DNA from: Motilibacter aurantiacus
Lineage (GTDB): Bacteria > Actinomycetota > Actinomycetes > Motilibacterales > Motilibacteraceae
Assembly: GCF_011250645.1 (NCBI RefSeq)
Contig: NZ_JAANNO010000002.1
Location: forward strand, 28,179 to 92,178
DNA: 64,000 nucleotides
Direction of reading: 5' to 3'
The notes beneath the pieces were generated by a model. That model was not told the origin of the DNA. It did not search any database and was given only the letters and a program-made list of their open reading frames with translations. Both the position numbers and the translations under genes were made by a program. Position 1 is the stretch's first letter, and the number at the start of each line of letters is the position of its first letter. Of this stretch, positions 32,922-40,963 are shown piece after piece.

Positions 32922-33425
32922 ATGACCGTCGCTGACCTGCTGAAGGACGCCTTCGAGCGGATGAAGGAGCTCGGGCACGACGCGGTCGACGGGCTCTCGG
33001 GGGAGCAGCTGGCGACCCGGCCCGACGGCACGGGCAACTCGATCGCCTGGCTGGTGTGGCACCTGGCCCGCGTGCAGGACGACCACCTCGCCGAGGCCGG
33101 CGGCTACGAGCAGGTGTGGACGGCCCAGGGCTGGGCCGACCGGTTCGGGCTGCCGTTCGAGACCGGCGAGACCGGCTACGGGCAGTCCGCGGCCCAGGTG
33201 GGGCAGGTGCGGGCGGGCGCCGAGCTGCTCGCGGGCTACCTCGACGCCGTCGTGGACCGCACGCTGGAGTACGTCGGCAGCCTCACCGACGCCGACCTGG
33301 ACCGGGTCGTCGACGAACGCTGGGACCCCCCGGTCACGCTCGGCGTGCGCCTCGTCAGCGTCGTCGGGGACGACATGCAGCACCTGGGGCAGGCGGCGTA
33401 CGTGAAGGGCCTGCTTGGCAGCTAG
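32922..33425 (+). CDS. DinB-superfamily protein (DUF664-like)
   Basis: A 167-residue four-helix-bundle protein of the DinB superfamily, likely a mycothiol-dependent metalloenzyme or relative. Its metal ligands would be the His of WLVWHLARVQDDHLAE (residues about 44 and 50) and the late His of DDMQHLGQAAYVKG, the family's H...H(xxxH) arrangement. The start is ATG at 32922 with AGGAGA upstream. It stands alone between the RES toxin gene and the cutinase gene. The substrate is unknown. Confidence 0.85.
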   Translation: MTVADLLKDAFERMKELGHDAVDGLSGEQLATRPDGTGNSIAWLVWHLARVQDDHLAEAGGYEQVWTAQGWADRFGLPFETGETGYGQSAAQVGQVRAGAELLAGYLDAVVDRTLEYVGSLTDADLDRVVDERWDPPVTLGVRLVSVVGDDMQHLGQAAYVKGLLGS

Positions 33426-33513
33426 CGGCCATGGCCGCGTCTGCACGGCGCGGGCGGCCCGTCCGGTCACCTAGATTCCGGGACGTCGCACCGCCGTCGT
33501 CCCGGGAGCAGCC

Positions 33514-34356
33514 ATGTCCGTCTCGCGCCGCCTTCCTCGTGCCCTGCTCACGGCGTGCGCGGTCGTCGCGTGCCTGCTCGGGCTGCCCGGTCCCGCCCCG
33601 GCGGCCGCCGCCGGGGCCGCCGTGGCCTGCACCGACGCCACGCTGGTCTTCGCCCGTGGCTCCGGCCAGCCGCTGGGCGCCGGGGAGGTTACCCGCTTCT
33701 TCTCCGCGTCGCTCGCAGCGCTCGCGGCGCGACCGGTGGGCACGTACGAGCTCGGCACCCATGCCCAGGGCGCGGCCCGCTACCCGGCGGTCGGCGTCGG
33801 CACCGACTCCACCGAGGCCTTCCTCACCATGATCGGCGCAGACCTGTCCTGGACCGGCCTCGGCAGCTACCGGGCCAGCGTCGCCCAGGGGGTCGCCGAG
33901 ACGGCGGCCTACCTCTCGGCCCGCTCCGCGCTCTGCCCGGGCGAGCGCTTCGTGCTGAGCGGCTACTCGCAGGGCGCGCACGTCATCGGTGACGCCCTGG
34001 CCGGGCTGGCCCCCGCCCTGCGGGCGCGGGTCGCGTACGTCGCGCTCTTCGGCGACCCGAAGCTTCACCTGCCCGAGGGCAAGGGCATCGTCCCCCCGGC
34101 CTGCCGCGGCGGCAGCAGGTCCCCCTGGCGCCGCGGCAGCGCCGGCTGCCTGGTGGACAGCGGGATCCTCGAGGCCCGCGTGCCGTACGTCCCGGCCGAC
34201 CTCGCCGGCAGGGTCGGGTCCTGGTGCGACTCCGGCGACGCGGTCTGCACGAACAACCTCGCGGCGTTCCGCAACACGGCGCACTCGGCGTACGACCTGC
34301 CCGGCAAGGGCGTGGACCAGGCCGCCACGGAGATCGCCGCGGCGCTGGCGCGTTGA
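33514..34356 (+). CDS. Secreted cutinase-family serine esterase
   Basis: A 280-residue secreted esterase. A signal peptide covers residues 1-33 (hydrophobic core LLTACAVVACLLGLPG, cleavage after AAA). The alpha/beta-hydrolase core has the nucleophile in GYSQG (Ser152), Asp242 in GDAVC and His257 in NTAHSAYD, a complete catalytic triad. Four or more cysteines fit the family disulfides. Actinomycete cutinases and cutinase-like proteins cleave cutin, suberin, lipids or polyesters. The start is ATG 33514. Confidence 0.92.
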   Translation: MSVSRRLPRALLTACAVVACLLGLPGPAPAAAAGAAVACTDATLVFARGSGQPLGAGEVTRFFSASLAALAARPVGTYELGTHAQGAARYPAVGVGTDSTEAFLTMIGADLSWTGLGSYRASVAQGVAETAAYLSARSALCPGERFVLSGYSQGAHVIGDALAGLAPALRARVAYVALFGDPKLHLPEGKGIVPPACRGGSRSPWRRGSAGCLVDSGILEARVPYVPADLAGRVGSWCDSGDAVCTNNLAAFRNTAHSAYDLPGKGVDQAATEIAAALAR

Positions 34357-34366
34357 GGAACGGCCC

Positions 34367-35236
34367 TCACCACAGCCCGGGCTCCTCCGTCCGCGCCCGT
34401 GATTCCGCCGGAATCGCCCGCCGCCGGGGGGCCGGCGGGTCGAGCGGATCCCCCGACGCGGGCAGGACGCCCGCCCGGGCCAGGGCGTCCAGCACCGCGC
34501 GGTAGTCCTCGGTGACCGCCTCCCGCGGGGAGTGCACGGGGAGCGGCCGCTGCTGGGCGTACGCCTCCGGGACCCGCACGCTGCGCCGGACCGCGGGAGT
34601 GACGATGTCGCCGTAGTTCTCGGCCAGCAGGGCGAGCGCCTGCGCGTAGAGCACGCCCGCCCCGGTGGGCGGCACGTTGCACGGGATCACGCCGGCGAGG
34701 GACAGCTTGGGGTTGTAGGCGCTGCGGACGTCCTCGACCGTGCCCTCCAGCTTCGGCACGCCGGCCAGCTCCTTGACCGTCGGCTGGGCCACGGTGATTA
34801 CCGAGTCCGCTGCGACGAGCGCTGCGATCGTGAAGATGCTCAGCGCCCCCGGGCAGTCGATGATCGTGACGTCCGCGGCCGCCTGCTGCTCGGCCATCGC
34901 CTCCAGCGCCTGGCGCAGCCGCTGCTCGCCGCCGAGCGAGCGGGCCAGCTCGACCGCGTCGGCGTCGAGCCGGTCGTCCGCGGGCACGAGCCGCAGCCGC
35001 GGCACGTCGGTCTCCACGGCGGCGTCGACGAGCGTGAGCCCTCGCCGGCGCAGCAGCACGTCACCGAGGGTGGCCGCAGGCTCGTCCACCCCGAGCCAGG
35101 TGGTGGCATTGGCCTGGCCGTCGGAGTCGAGGAGCAGGACCTCGTGCCCACCCTGGGCGAGCAGGGCGGCGAGGGTCACGGCGCTGGTCGTCTTCCCGGC
35201 CGACCCCGCCTGGTTCGCGATGGCGACTGTGATCAC
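34367..35236 (-). CDS. parA: ParA-family partition ATPase
   Basis: A 289-residue Walker-type partition ATPase. The deviant Walker A is NQAGSAGKTT near the N-terminus (the usual first Lys is replaced by Gln-Ala), Walker A' is LLLDSDGQANAT and Walker B is VTIIDCPGALS. The protein lacks the long N-terminal DNA-binding domain of P1-type ParA, so it is a type Ib ParA. The ATG at 35236 overlaps the parB stop by 4 bp (ATGA). A palindrome identical to that near parB lies in its last codons (34401-34415). It is probably a second, non-canonical system, distinct from the chromosomal parABS. Confidence 0.93.
   Translation of the reverse strand: MITVAIANQAGSAGKTTSAVTLAALLAQGGHEVLLLDSDGQANATTWLGVDEPAATLGDVLLRRRGLTLVDAAVETDVPRLRLVPADDRLDADAVELARSLGGEQRLRQALEAMAEQQAAADVTIIDCPGALSIFTIAALVAADSVITVAQPTVKELAGVPKLEGTVEDVRSAYNPKLSLAGVIPCNVPPTGAGVLYAQALALLAENYGDIVTPAVRRSVRVPEAYAQQRPLPVHSPREAVTEDYRAVLDALARAGVLPASGDPLDPPAPRRRAIPAESRARTEEPGLW
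34401..34415. promoter_or_regulatory. Putative parS-like palindrome, site 1
   Basis: GATTCCGCCGGAATC, an inverted repeat with a single central base, inside the 3' end of parA. It has the same sequence as site 2; only the outermost pair (T/G) breaks the extension to 17 bp. It is unlike the canonical chromosomal parS (TGTTTCACGTGAAACA). Confidence 0.6.
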
Positions 35237-36738
35237 TGGACGTCCTCTGCAGGGGTGCCGGCGCTGATTCCGCCGGAATCACCGGCGGGCGGCGCGTCCC
35301 GCGCCTGGCCCAGCCGGCGTTGCTCCCACGGGGTGGGGACGTAGCCGACCGCGTCGACGAGCCGCTGGACGTGGGCGGCCTCCCGCCTCCCCCACTCCTC
35401 GCGCGGAGCCCGGGCCGCGAGCTCGTCCGCCGCGACGGTCATGGCCCACGCGCCCCACGCGTGCTGCCGGTCCGGGCCCGTCGCCAGGCTGTCCCGCCAG
35501 ACCTGCGGGTCCTTGGCGTAGGTGTCCCCGATCCGGCGCCCGAGCCAGCCGTGGACGAGCTTGAGCGCGCCGGCGCTGTCCACCCGGCGGTGCAGGGCCG
35601 CCTCGGCCAGCTCGCGCAGGAGCGCGCGGGCGTCCGGCGGCGCCTGCACGAGCGCGGTGCACGCCGCAGCGCGGGCCTTGGTCGCGCGCCGGCGCTCGCG
35701 CTCCTCGTCGGGGGCCGCGACGGGGCCTTCGGGGTCCCCCGGCACGGTCTCGGCGGACGTGTAGTACTCCAGGCCCTGCGGCGTCGCGACGGCGACCAGC
35801 GTCCCCGCCGCACGGGATGCCACCACCTCCTCGTCCGTGTGCAGCCGCCGGCCCTCCGCCGCCTCGGAGCCCCACACGGCCTCCGGCTCGACGAGGGGGA
35901 CGCCCTCGCGCGCCGCCTGCTCCTGCGCCTGCTCGACGGCCCGCTGCGCCTCGGCCCGGCGGGTCAGCTCCTGCACCGCCGCCGGGACCGGCAGCGACCG
36001 CTCCTTGGCCAGCCCGTACGCCGCCTCGGCCTGCTCGGCCGGCATCGCCGCGAGCGCGGCGGCGTCGGCGAGCGAGAGGGCGCCCTCGGCGAGGTCGCGC
36101 CGGGCCGACGGGGCCAGCCGGAGCAGGGCGAGCCGCTTGGACACCTGGCTCTGGGCGACCCCGAGCCGGCGGGCGATGTCGCGCTGGCTGACTCCGCGCT
36201 CGGCCAGCGCGGCGTACTGGCGGGCCTCGTCCAACGGCGTGAGGTCCTCGCGGTGCAGGTTCTCCAGCCCGGCCGCGACCAGCGCCTCGACCGGGTCGGC
36301 AAGGTCCTCGCGGACGATCGCCGGCAGCGTCGCGCGCTCGGCCAGCAGCGAGGCCGCCCGGCGCCGGTGGCCCATGACCACCACGTAGCTCCGCCCGGCC
36401 ATGGCTGCCGCGTGGTCCGGGTGGGTGGCGACCCAGGCGGCGGTCGGCACGAGGGTGACGGGCTGCTGGACCCCGCTCTCCCGGATCGACGCGGCGAGCT
36501 CGGTGACGTCCCCGACCGCGCTGCGCGGGTTGTCCGGGTTCTCGGCGATGTCGGACAGCGGCACGTCGAGGACCGCCCGGCCCGGGCCGGCCTCCTGCCC
36601 GGGGCGCGCGAGGGCCGCGACGATGCGCCCGCTGCGGGCCGGGAAATGCTCCTCGGACGTGGCCGCGGGCACCCGTCGGGTGAGCGCCGCCACGGCGGAG
36701 CCCTCGAGCCCGCGCCCTCGCCTGCTGCTGGGTGCCAC
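35233..36738 (-). CDS. parB: ParB-family partition protein
   Basis: A 501-residue ParB-family protein, longer than the ~300 of chromosomal ParB. The N-terminal ParB/Srx domain begins near residue 55 (LDVPLSDIAENPDNPR), with the nucleotide-binding GHRRRAASLLAE and ENLHREDLTPLDEARQY. The KorB-type helix-turn-helix is GVSQRDIARRLGVAQSQVSKRL. A ~250-residue C-terminal part, rich in Ala and Arg with a final Trp-rich helical segment, replaces the short dimerisation domain. GTG 36738 has AAGGAC upstream. The parA start overlaps its stop. Site 2 of the palindrome family is in its last codons and site 3 lies 120 bp upstream. Confidence 0.9.
   Translation of the reverse strand: MAPSSRRGRGLEGSAVAALTRRVPAATSEEHFPARSGRIVAALARPGQEAGPGRAVLDVPLSDIAENPDNPRSAVGDVTELAASIRESGVQQPVTLVPTAAWVATHPDHAAAMAGRSYVVVMGHRRRAASLLAERATLPAIVREDLADPVEALVAAGLENLHREDLTPLDEARQYAALAERGVSQRDIARRLGVAQSQVSKRLALLRLAPSARRDLAEGALSLADAAALAAMPAEQAEAAYGLAKERSLPVPAAVQELTRRAEAQRAVEQAQEQAAREGVPLVEPEAVWGSEAAEGRRLHTDEEVVASRAAGTLVAVATPQGLEYYTSAETVPGDPEGPVAAPDEERERRRATKARAAACTALVQAPPDARALLRELAEAALHRRVDSAGALKLVHGWLGRRIGDTYAKDPQVWRDSLATGPDRQHAWGAWAMTVAADELAARAPREEWGRREAAHVQRLVDAVGYVPTPWEQRRLGQARDAPPAGDSGGISAGTPAEDVQ
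35265..35281. promoter_or_regulatory. Putative parS-like palindrome, site 2
   Basis: TGATTCCGCCGGAATCA, a perfect 17-bp palindrome around a central C, in the last codons of parB and about 29 bp before the parA start. ParB binding here could both mark the DNA and modulate parA expression. Confidence 0.65.
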
Positions 36739-36856
36739 AGAAGTCCTTTCGCCGGTCGATCGGCTCGCCGCGCCGGACGGGCGGGCGAGTCGGACGGGCA
36801 CTGTCTACGCCAGCGGGTGGGGGCCCGTTCAAGGCGGCGCGCCGCTGCTGCTCGAG

Positions 36857-36873
36857 TGATTCCGGCGGAATCA
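36857..36873. promoter_or_regulatory. Putative parS-like palindrome, site 3
   Basis: TGATTCCGGCGGAATCA, the same palindrome with central G (the opposite-strand reading of site 2), in the intergenic gap 119 bp upstream of the parB start. Its position suits a ParB loading site that also controls parB transcription. Confidence 0.65.
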
Positions 36874-36992
36874 CCCGCGGGCGCCCCTCCTGCCACAGCA
36901 GCACCAGCGGTACCTCCACTCCGCCTCAGGTACCGCAGCCCGGCACCTGCGACCGAGGCGGCGCAAGGTCGGCGATCCCTAACGTCGCGGCC

Positions 36993-37619
36993 ATGACAAC
37001 GCTCATCGCCGACCCCGACGTGGTCGCGATCCCGGTCGAGGACAACGGCGACCCGCTCGTCGACCTCGCCACCTGCGGCATCGCCTGCGCCGAGCCGGGC
37101 AGCGACCGGCGCCACGTGCGCTCCACGCTCGCCGACCGGCTGTTGGCCGCCGACGCGGCGCTCCCCCCGGGGGTGCGCCTGCTCGTCGTCGAGGGGCTGC
37201 GCACCGCCCGCGCCCAGGCCGCGGTGCTGACCGGCTACACCCGCGAGCTGCGCACCACGTTCCCCTGGCTCGGGTCGAAGGAGCTGCGGCGGCTCGCGAC
37301 CCGCTACGTCGCGCCGCTCGAGGTCGCGCCCCACGTGGCGGGGGCCGCGGTCGACGTCACGCTCGCCGACGCGTTCGGCCGGGAGCTGTGGATGGGGACC
37401 GAGCTGGACGCCACCCCGGAGGAGAGCGGAGGCCGCTGCGCGTTCGACGCCGACGTCGACCCGGAGGCGCGCCGCAACCGCATTCTGCTCGCGCGGGCCC
37501 TCGGCGACGTCGGGCTGGTGAACTATCCGACCGAGTGGTGGCACTGGAGCTTCGGCGACCGCTACTGGGCCTTCGTCAGCGGGGCGGACCGCGCGATCTA
37601 CGGCCCGGTCGAGCGATGA
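36993..37619 (+). CDS. vanX: VanX-type D-Ala-D-Ala dipeptidase (M15D)
   Basis: A 208-residue zinc dipeptidase predicted to hydrolyse D-alanyl-D-alanine. Key residues line up with Enterococcus VanX almost exactly: Arg70 (EGLRTARA), zinc ligands His114 and Asp121 in PHVAGAAVD, and Glu181 and His184 in EWWH (VanX: Arg71, His116, Asp123, Glu181, His184). No signal peptide is present, so it acts in the cytoplasm. ATG 36993 has only a weak ribosome site. Its stop overlaps the alr start (ATGA), placing it first in a coupled run vanX-alr-ddl-kinase-regulator. It could recycle wall dipeptides or alter the precursor pool. Confidence 0.88.
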   Translation: MTTLIADPDVVAIPVEDNGDPLVDLATCGIACAEPGSDRRHVRSTLADRLLAADAALPPGVRLLVVEGLRTARAQAAVLTGYTRELRTTFPWLGSKELRRLATRYVAPLEVAPHVAGAAVDVTLADAFGRELWMGTELDATPEESGGRCAFDADVDPEARRNRILLARALGDVGLVNYPTEWWHWSFGDRYWAFVSGADRAIYGPVER

Positions 37620-38740
37620 GCCGCCCCACCCTCACGGTCGATCTCTCGGCCGTCGCGGCCAACACCCGCCTGCTGGCCTCCGCGGCGCGCGGCGCCCTGA
37701 TGGCCGTCGTCAAGGCCGACGGCTTCGGGCACGGGGACGCGGGCGTGGCCCGCACGGCGCTGGCCAGCGGTGCGACGGCGCTCGGGGTGACCTCGGTCGA
37801 GGAGGCGCTGGCGCTGCGCCGGGACGGGGTGGAGGCGCCCGTGCTCAGCTGGCTCAACCCGGTCGACGCGCCCTTCGACGAGGCGGTGCGGGCGGGGGTG
37901 GAGCTCGCCGTGCCCTCGCCGGCCCACCTGCAGGCGATCGCCGCTGCGGCCCGCCGCACCGGGCGGCCCGCCCGGCTGCACCTGCACGTCGACATCGGGA
38001 TGGCCCGGGACGGCGCCTCCCCGCTGGAGTGGGACGCGCTGTGCGCCGCGGCCCGCAGCGCCGAGCTCGCCGGGGACGTACGCGTCGTCGGCGTCATGGG
38101 CCACCTCGGGTGGGCGGACCAGCCGTGCGACCCGCTCAACCGGCACGGCCGCGAGCGCTTCCTCGAAGCCGTGGCGGCGGCGCGGGCCGCCGGCCTGCGC
38201 CCGGGCACGCGTCACCTTGCCGCGACCGCGGCCACGTTGACCGCGCCCGACACCCACTTCGAGCTCTGCCGCGTGGGCGCGGGGCTCGCCGGCATCGACC
38301 CTTCCGGGACGACCCGGCTGCACCCTGCCCTGACCCTCACGGCGCCGGTCGTCGCGGTGCGCGAGGTGCCCGCCGGCACGCACGTGGGCTACGGCCGCAC
38401 GTACGCCACGTCGCGGCGGGCTTGGCTGGCCCTGCTCCCGGTGGGGTACGCCGACGGCATCCCGCGCGCGGCCTCCGGATCGGCGTGGGTGCAGCTGCGC
38501 GGGCGCCGGCGCCGGGTCGTGGGCGCCGTGTCCATGGACTGCGTGGTCGTCGAGGCCGGGGAGGACCCGGTGGCCCTCGGGGAGACCGCGACGGTGTTCG
38601 GCCCGGGCGCCTCCGGCGAGCCCACCACCGCTGACTGGGCCCGCTGGGCGGGGACGCTCGAGCACGAGATCGTGACCGGGATCGGCCCGCGCGTGGCACG
38701 CCGGACGCTGACGGCTCCGCAGCTGGCGGTGAGCGCGTGA
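37616..38740 (+). CDS. alr: Alanine racemase
   Basis: A 374-residue PLP enzyme interconverting L- and D-alanine. The N-terminal TIM barrel carries the PLP-lysine in VVKADGFGHG (Lys33), one residue unlike the usual VKADAYGHG. The second catalytic residue, Tyr of THVGYGRTYATS, and the ending region PVGYADGIPR and VGAVSMDCVVVE are canonical. Start ATG 37616 overlaps the dipeptidase stop. The stop overlaps the ligase GTG (GTGA). It could also racemise serine; the active-site differences that mark VanT-type serine racemases cannot be judged by eye. Confidence 0.93.
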   Translation: MSRPTLTVDLSAVAANTRLLASAARGALMAVVKADGFGHGDAGVARTALASGATALGVTSVEEALALRRDGVEAPVLSWLNPVDAPFDEAVRAGVELAVPSPAHLQAIAAAARRTGRPARLHLHVDIGMARDGASPLEWDALCAAARSAELAGDVRVVGVMGHLGWADQPCDPLNRHGRERFLEAVAAARAAGLRPGTRHLAATAATLTAPDTHFELCRVGAGLAGIDPSGTTRLHPALTLTAPVVAVREVPAGTHVGYGRTYATSRRAWLALLPVGYADGIPRAASGSAWVQLRGRRRRVVGAVSMDCVVVEAGEDPVALGETATVFGPGASGEPTTADWARWAGTLEHEIVTGIGPRVARRTLTAPQLAVSA

Positions 38741-39690
38741 GCGCCCGGCGGCGCGTCGCCGTGATCGGCGGCGGGCGCAACTGCGAGCACGAGGTCGGCC
38801 TCGCCACCGCCGCCTCGGTGCGGCGGGCGCTGGACCCGCGGCGCTACGACGTCGTGCCCCTGACGATCGGGCGGGACGGCTCGTGGTCCTCCGACGGCTC
38901 CCCGCTCGCCTTCGCCGACGCCGTCGCGGTGCTCGCGGCCTGTGACGTGGCCTTCCCGGCGGTGCACGGCCCGCACGGCGAGGACGGCACGCTCGCGGCG
39001 CTCTGCGAGCTGGCCGGCGTCCCCTACGTCGGCGCCGGCGTCCGCGGCGGCGCGCTGGCCATGGACAAGTGGGCCACCAAGCTGGTGGCGGCGGCGCTGG
39101 GCATCCGCGTCGCGCCGGGGATGGTCGTGGCCTCCGTCGACGAGCTCGTCCCCGTCCGGCTGCCCGCGGTCGTGAAGCCGGTGGCGGCCGGCTCCAGCCA
39201 CGGGGTGACGCTCGTCCGCTCGGCCGCGCAGCTCGTGCCGGCGGCCCGCGCCGCGCTGGAGCTGGACACCCGGGTGCTCGTGGAGGAGCTGGTCGTCGGG
39301 CGCGAGGTGGACGTGGCGGTCCTCGAGCGCGCCGACGGGACGCGCGTGGCCGGCCCGCCGCTGGAGGTCGTCGTGCCGTCCGGGCGGCTGTTCGACACCG
39401 AGGCCAAGTACGACGGGTCTGCCGACTTCCGGCTGCCGGCCGTGGTCTCGGACGTCGAGGGCAAGGAGCTCGAGGAGGCCGCGCTCGCGATGTTCGACGC
39501 GCTCGGCTGCTCGGGCGTGGCCCGGGTCGACTTCTTCCTCACGAGGAGCGGCCCCGTGCTCAACGAGGTCAACACCATGCCCGGGCTCACCGAGCAGTCG
39601 CAGGTGCCGAAGATGTTCGCGGCGGCCGGCCTGGCGTACCCCCGGCTGCTGGACGAGCTGGTCACGGGGGCGCTGGCCCGCGTTGGGTGA
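38737..39690 (+). CDS. ddl: D-alanine-D-alanine ligase
   Basis: A 317-residue ATP-grasp ligase making the D-Ala-D-Ala dipeptide of peptidoglycan. N-terminal GGRNCEHEVGLATA, then HGPHGEDGTLAAL (ATP/substrate loop), PVVKPVAAGSSHGV and the C-terminal ELNEVNTMPGLTEQS-like block (LNEVNTMPGLTEQ) are typical. The omega loop reads FDTEAKYDGSADF and keeps Lys-Tyr, the pair of Ddl enzymes that make D-Ala-D-Ala; VanA/VanB lactate ligases carry different residues here. GTG 38737 overlaps the alr stop. A second, housekeeping ddl elsewhere is possible. Substrate choice (D-Ala or D-Ser) is inferred. Confidence 0.9.
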   Translation: MSARRRVAVIGGGRNCEHEVGLATAASVRRALDPRRYDVVPLTIGRDGSWSSDGSPLAFADAVAVLAACDVAFPAVHGPHGEDGTLAALCELAGVPYVGAGVRGGALAMDKWATKLVAAALGIRVAPGMVVASVDELVPVRLPAVVKPVAAGSSHGVTLVRSAAQLVPAARAALELDTRVLVEELVVGREVDVAVLERADGTRVAGPPLEVVVPSGRLFDTEAKYDGSADFRLPAVVSDVEGKELEEAALAMFDALGCSGVARVDFFLTRSGPVLNEVNTMPGLTEQSQVPKMFAAAGLAYPRLLDELVTGALARVG

Positions 39691-39745
39691 CGTGATTGCA
39701 TGGGCGCGTCCTCTTCTCCGCACCGGATCGGCACGCGCACAGTCC

Positions 39746-40963
39746 ATGGCCCACTCGCTCTCCTGGCCGCCCGACGAGGCGGGGCGGCGCCTGCTCCTCG
39801 GCGGCGCGATCGGCCTGGCCGTCGCGGCGTTCGGGCTGTGGGAGACCGGCCGCGGCATCTCCGCGAACAACCCCAGCCCCCTCGCCGCGGTCGCGATGGG
39901 GGTGGCGGCGGGGACGTACCGGGTCAAGCCCGCGCTCGCCCTGGCGCTGGTGTGGGCGGCCGCCGTGCTGCAGGTGCTGCTCGGCCGTGACGTCGCGTTC
40001 GTGCAACTGGCCACCCTGCTCGTGGCGTACGGGACGGCCCGCTACGGGCGCCCGGTCACGGTGTGGGCCAGCGGCGTCTCGATCCCGATTGGGGCGGTCC
40101 TCGCCCTGGCGTACATCGCGACCACCGGCACCGACCTGCCGCGCCGGCTCGGACTGTACCGCTTCGGCGGGGACCTTTCGGCTCCTGTCGTGGCGAACGG
40201 GCTCGTGCTGGTGCTCGCCGCGCTGGCCGGCCCCTGGCTGGTGGGGCTGCTGCTCCGGGTCCGCGACGCGTACCGGCGCTCCGTGGCCCAGCGGCGCGCC
40301 GCCGAGGCGGAGGCCGAGCGGCACCAGGAGATCGCGGGGCTGGAGGCGGCCCAGGCCCGGCTGGCCCGCGACGTGCACGACGTGGTCGGCCACTCGTTGA
40401 CCGTCATCCTGGCGCAGGCGGACTCGGCGCAGTTCTACGAGGACGCCGACATCGCGAAGATCCGCTCCGCGATGGAGCAGATCGCCGCGACGGCACGCTC
40501 CTCGCTGGGGGACGTGCGCCAGGTGCTGGCGTCCACGTCACCGGACGCCGCTCCCCCGCGTCCACCGGGTGGGCTGGACGAGCTGATCGAGGGCGTGCGC
40601 GGCGCCGGCCACGACCTGCGGCTGCGGGTCGAGGGCCTGCCGCAGCCGATGCCTCCGGAGCTGGACGTGGTGGCGTACCGCGTGCTGCAGGAGATGCTCA
40701 CGAACGCCATCCGGCACGGGCGGCGCGACCTGCCGATCTTCGTGGACCGGACGTGGGGCGCCGACGAGCTGCGCCTCGAAGTGCGCAACGCCGTTCAGGA
40801 AATGGAGTACACCTCCGGGGAAGGGCTCGGGCTGCCCGGCATGGCACGGCGGCTCGAGGCCGTGGGCGGCCGGCTGCGTACCCGCCGGGAGGACGTGCCG
40901 GAAGGCACGGTGCAGTTCACGGTGACGGCCGACGTGCCGGTGCGGCCCAAGGGGGGACGATGA
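39746..40963 (+). CDS. DesK-type sensor histidine kinase
   Basis: A 405-residue kinase with about five N-terminal helices (residues ~15-150), then a HisKA_3 dimerisation domain with the phospho-acceptor in RDVHDVVGHS (His211), and a HATPase_c domain with N-box NAIRHGRR and G-box GEGLGLPGMARR. There is no extracellular domain, so it may sense the membrane itself or a bound signal. The ATG at 39746 was preferred over GTG 39692: the 18 codons between are AT-rich at third positions, unlike the rest of the gene. The response regulator starts in a 4-bp overlap. Likely partner of the D-Ala genes upstream. Confidence 0.88.
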   Translation: MAHSLSWPPDEAGRRLLLGGAIGLAVAAFGLWETGRGISANNPSPLAAVAMGVAAGTYRVKPALALALVWAAAVLQVLLGRDVAFVQLATLLVAYGTARYGRPVTVWASGVSIPIGAVLALAYIATTGTDLPRRLGLYRFGGDLSAPVVANGLVLVLAALAGPWLVGLLLRVRDAYRRSVAQRRAAEAEAERHQEIAGLEAAQARLARDVHDVVGHSLTVILAQADSAQFYEDADIAKIRSAMEQIAATARSSLGDVRQVLASTSPDAAPPRPPGGLDELIEGVRGAGHDLRLRVEGLPQPMPPELDVVAYRVLQEMLTNAIRHGRRDLPIFVDRTWGADELRLEVRNAVQEMEYTSGEGLGLPGMARRLEAVGGRLRTRREDVPEGTVQFTVTADVPVRPKGGR

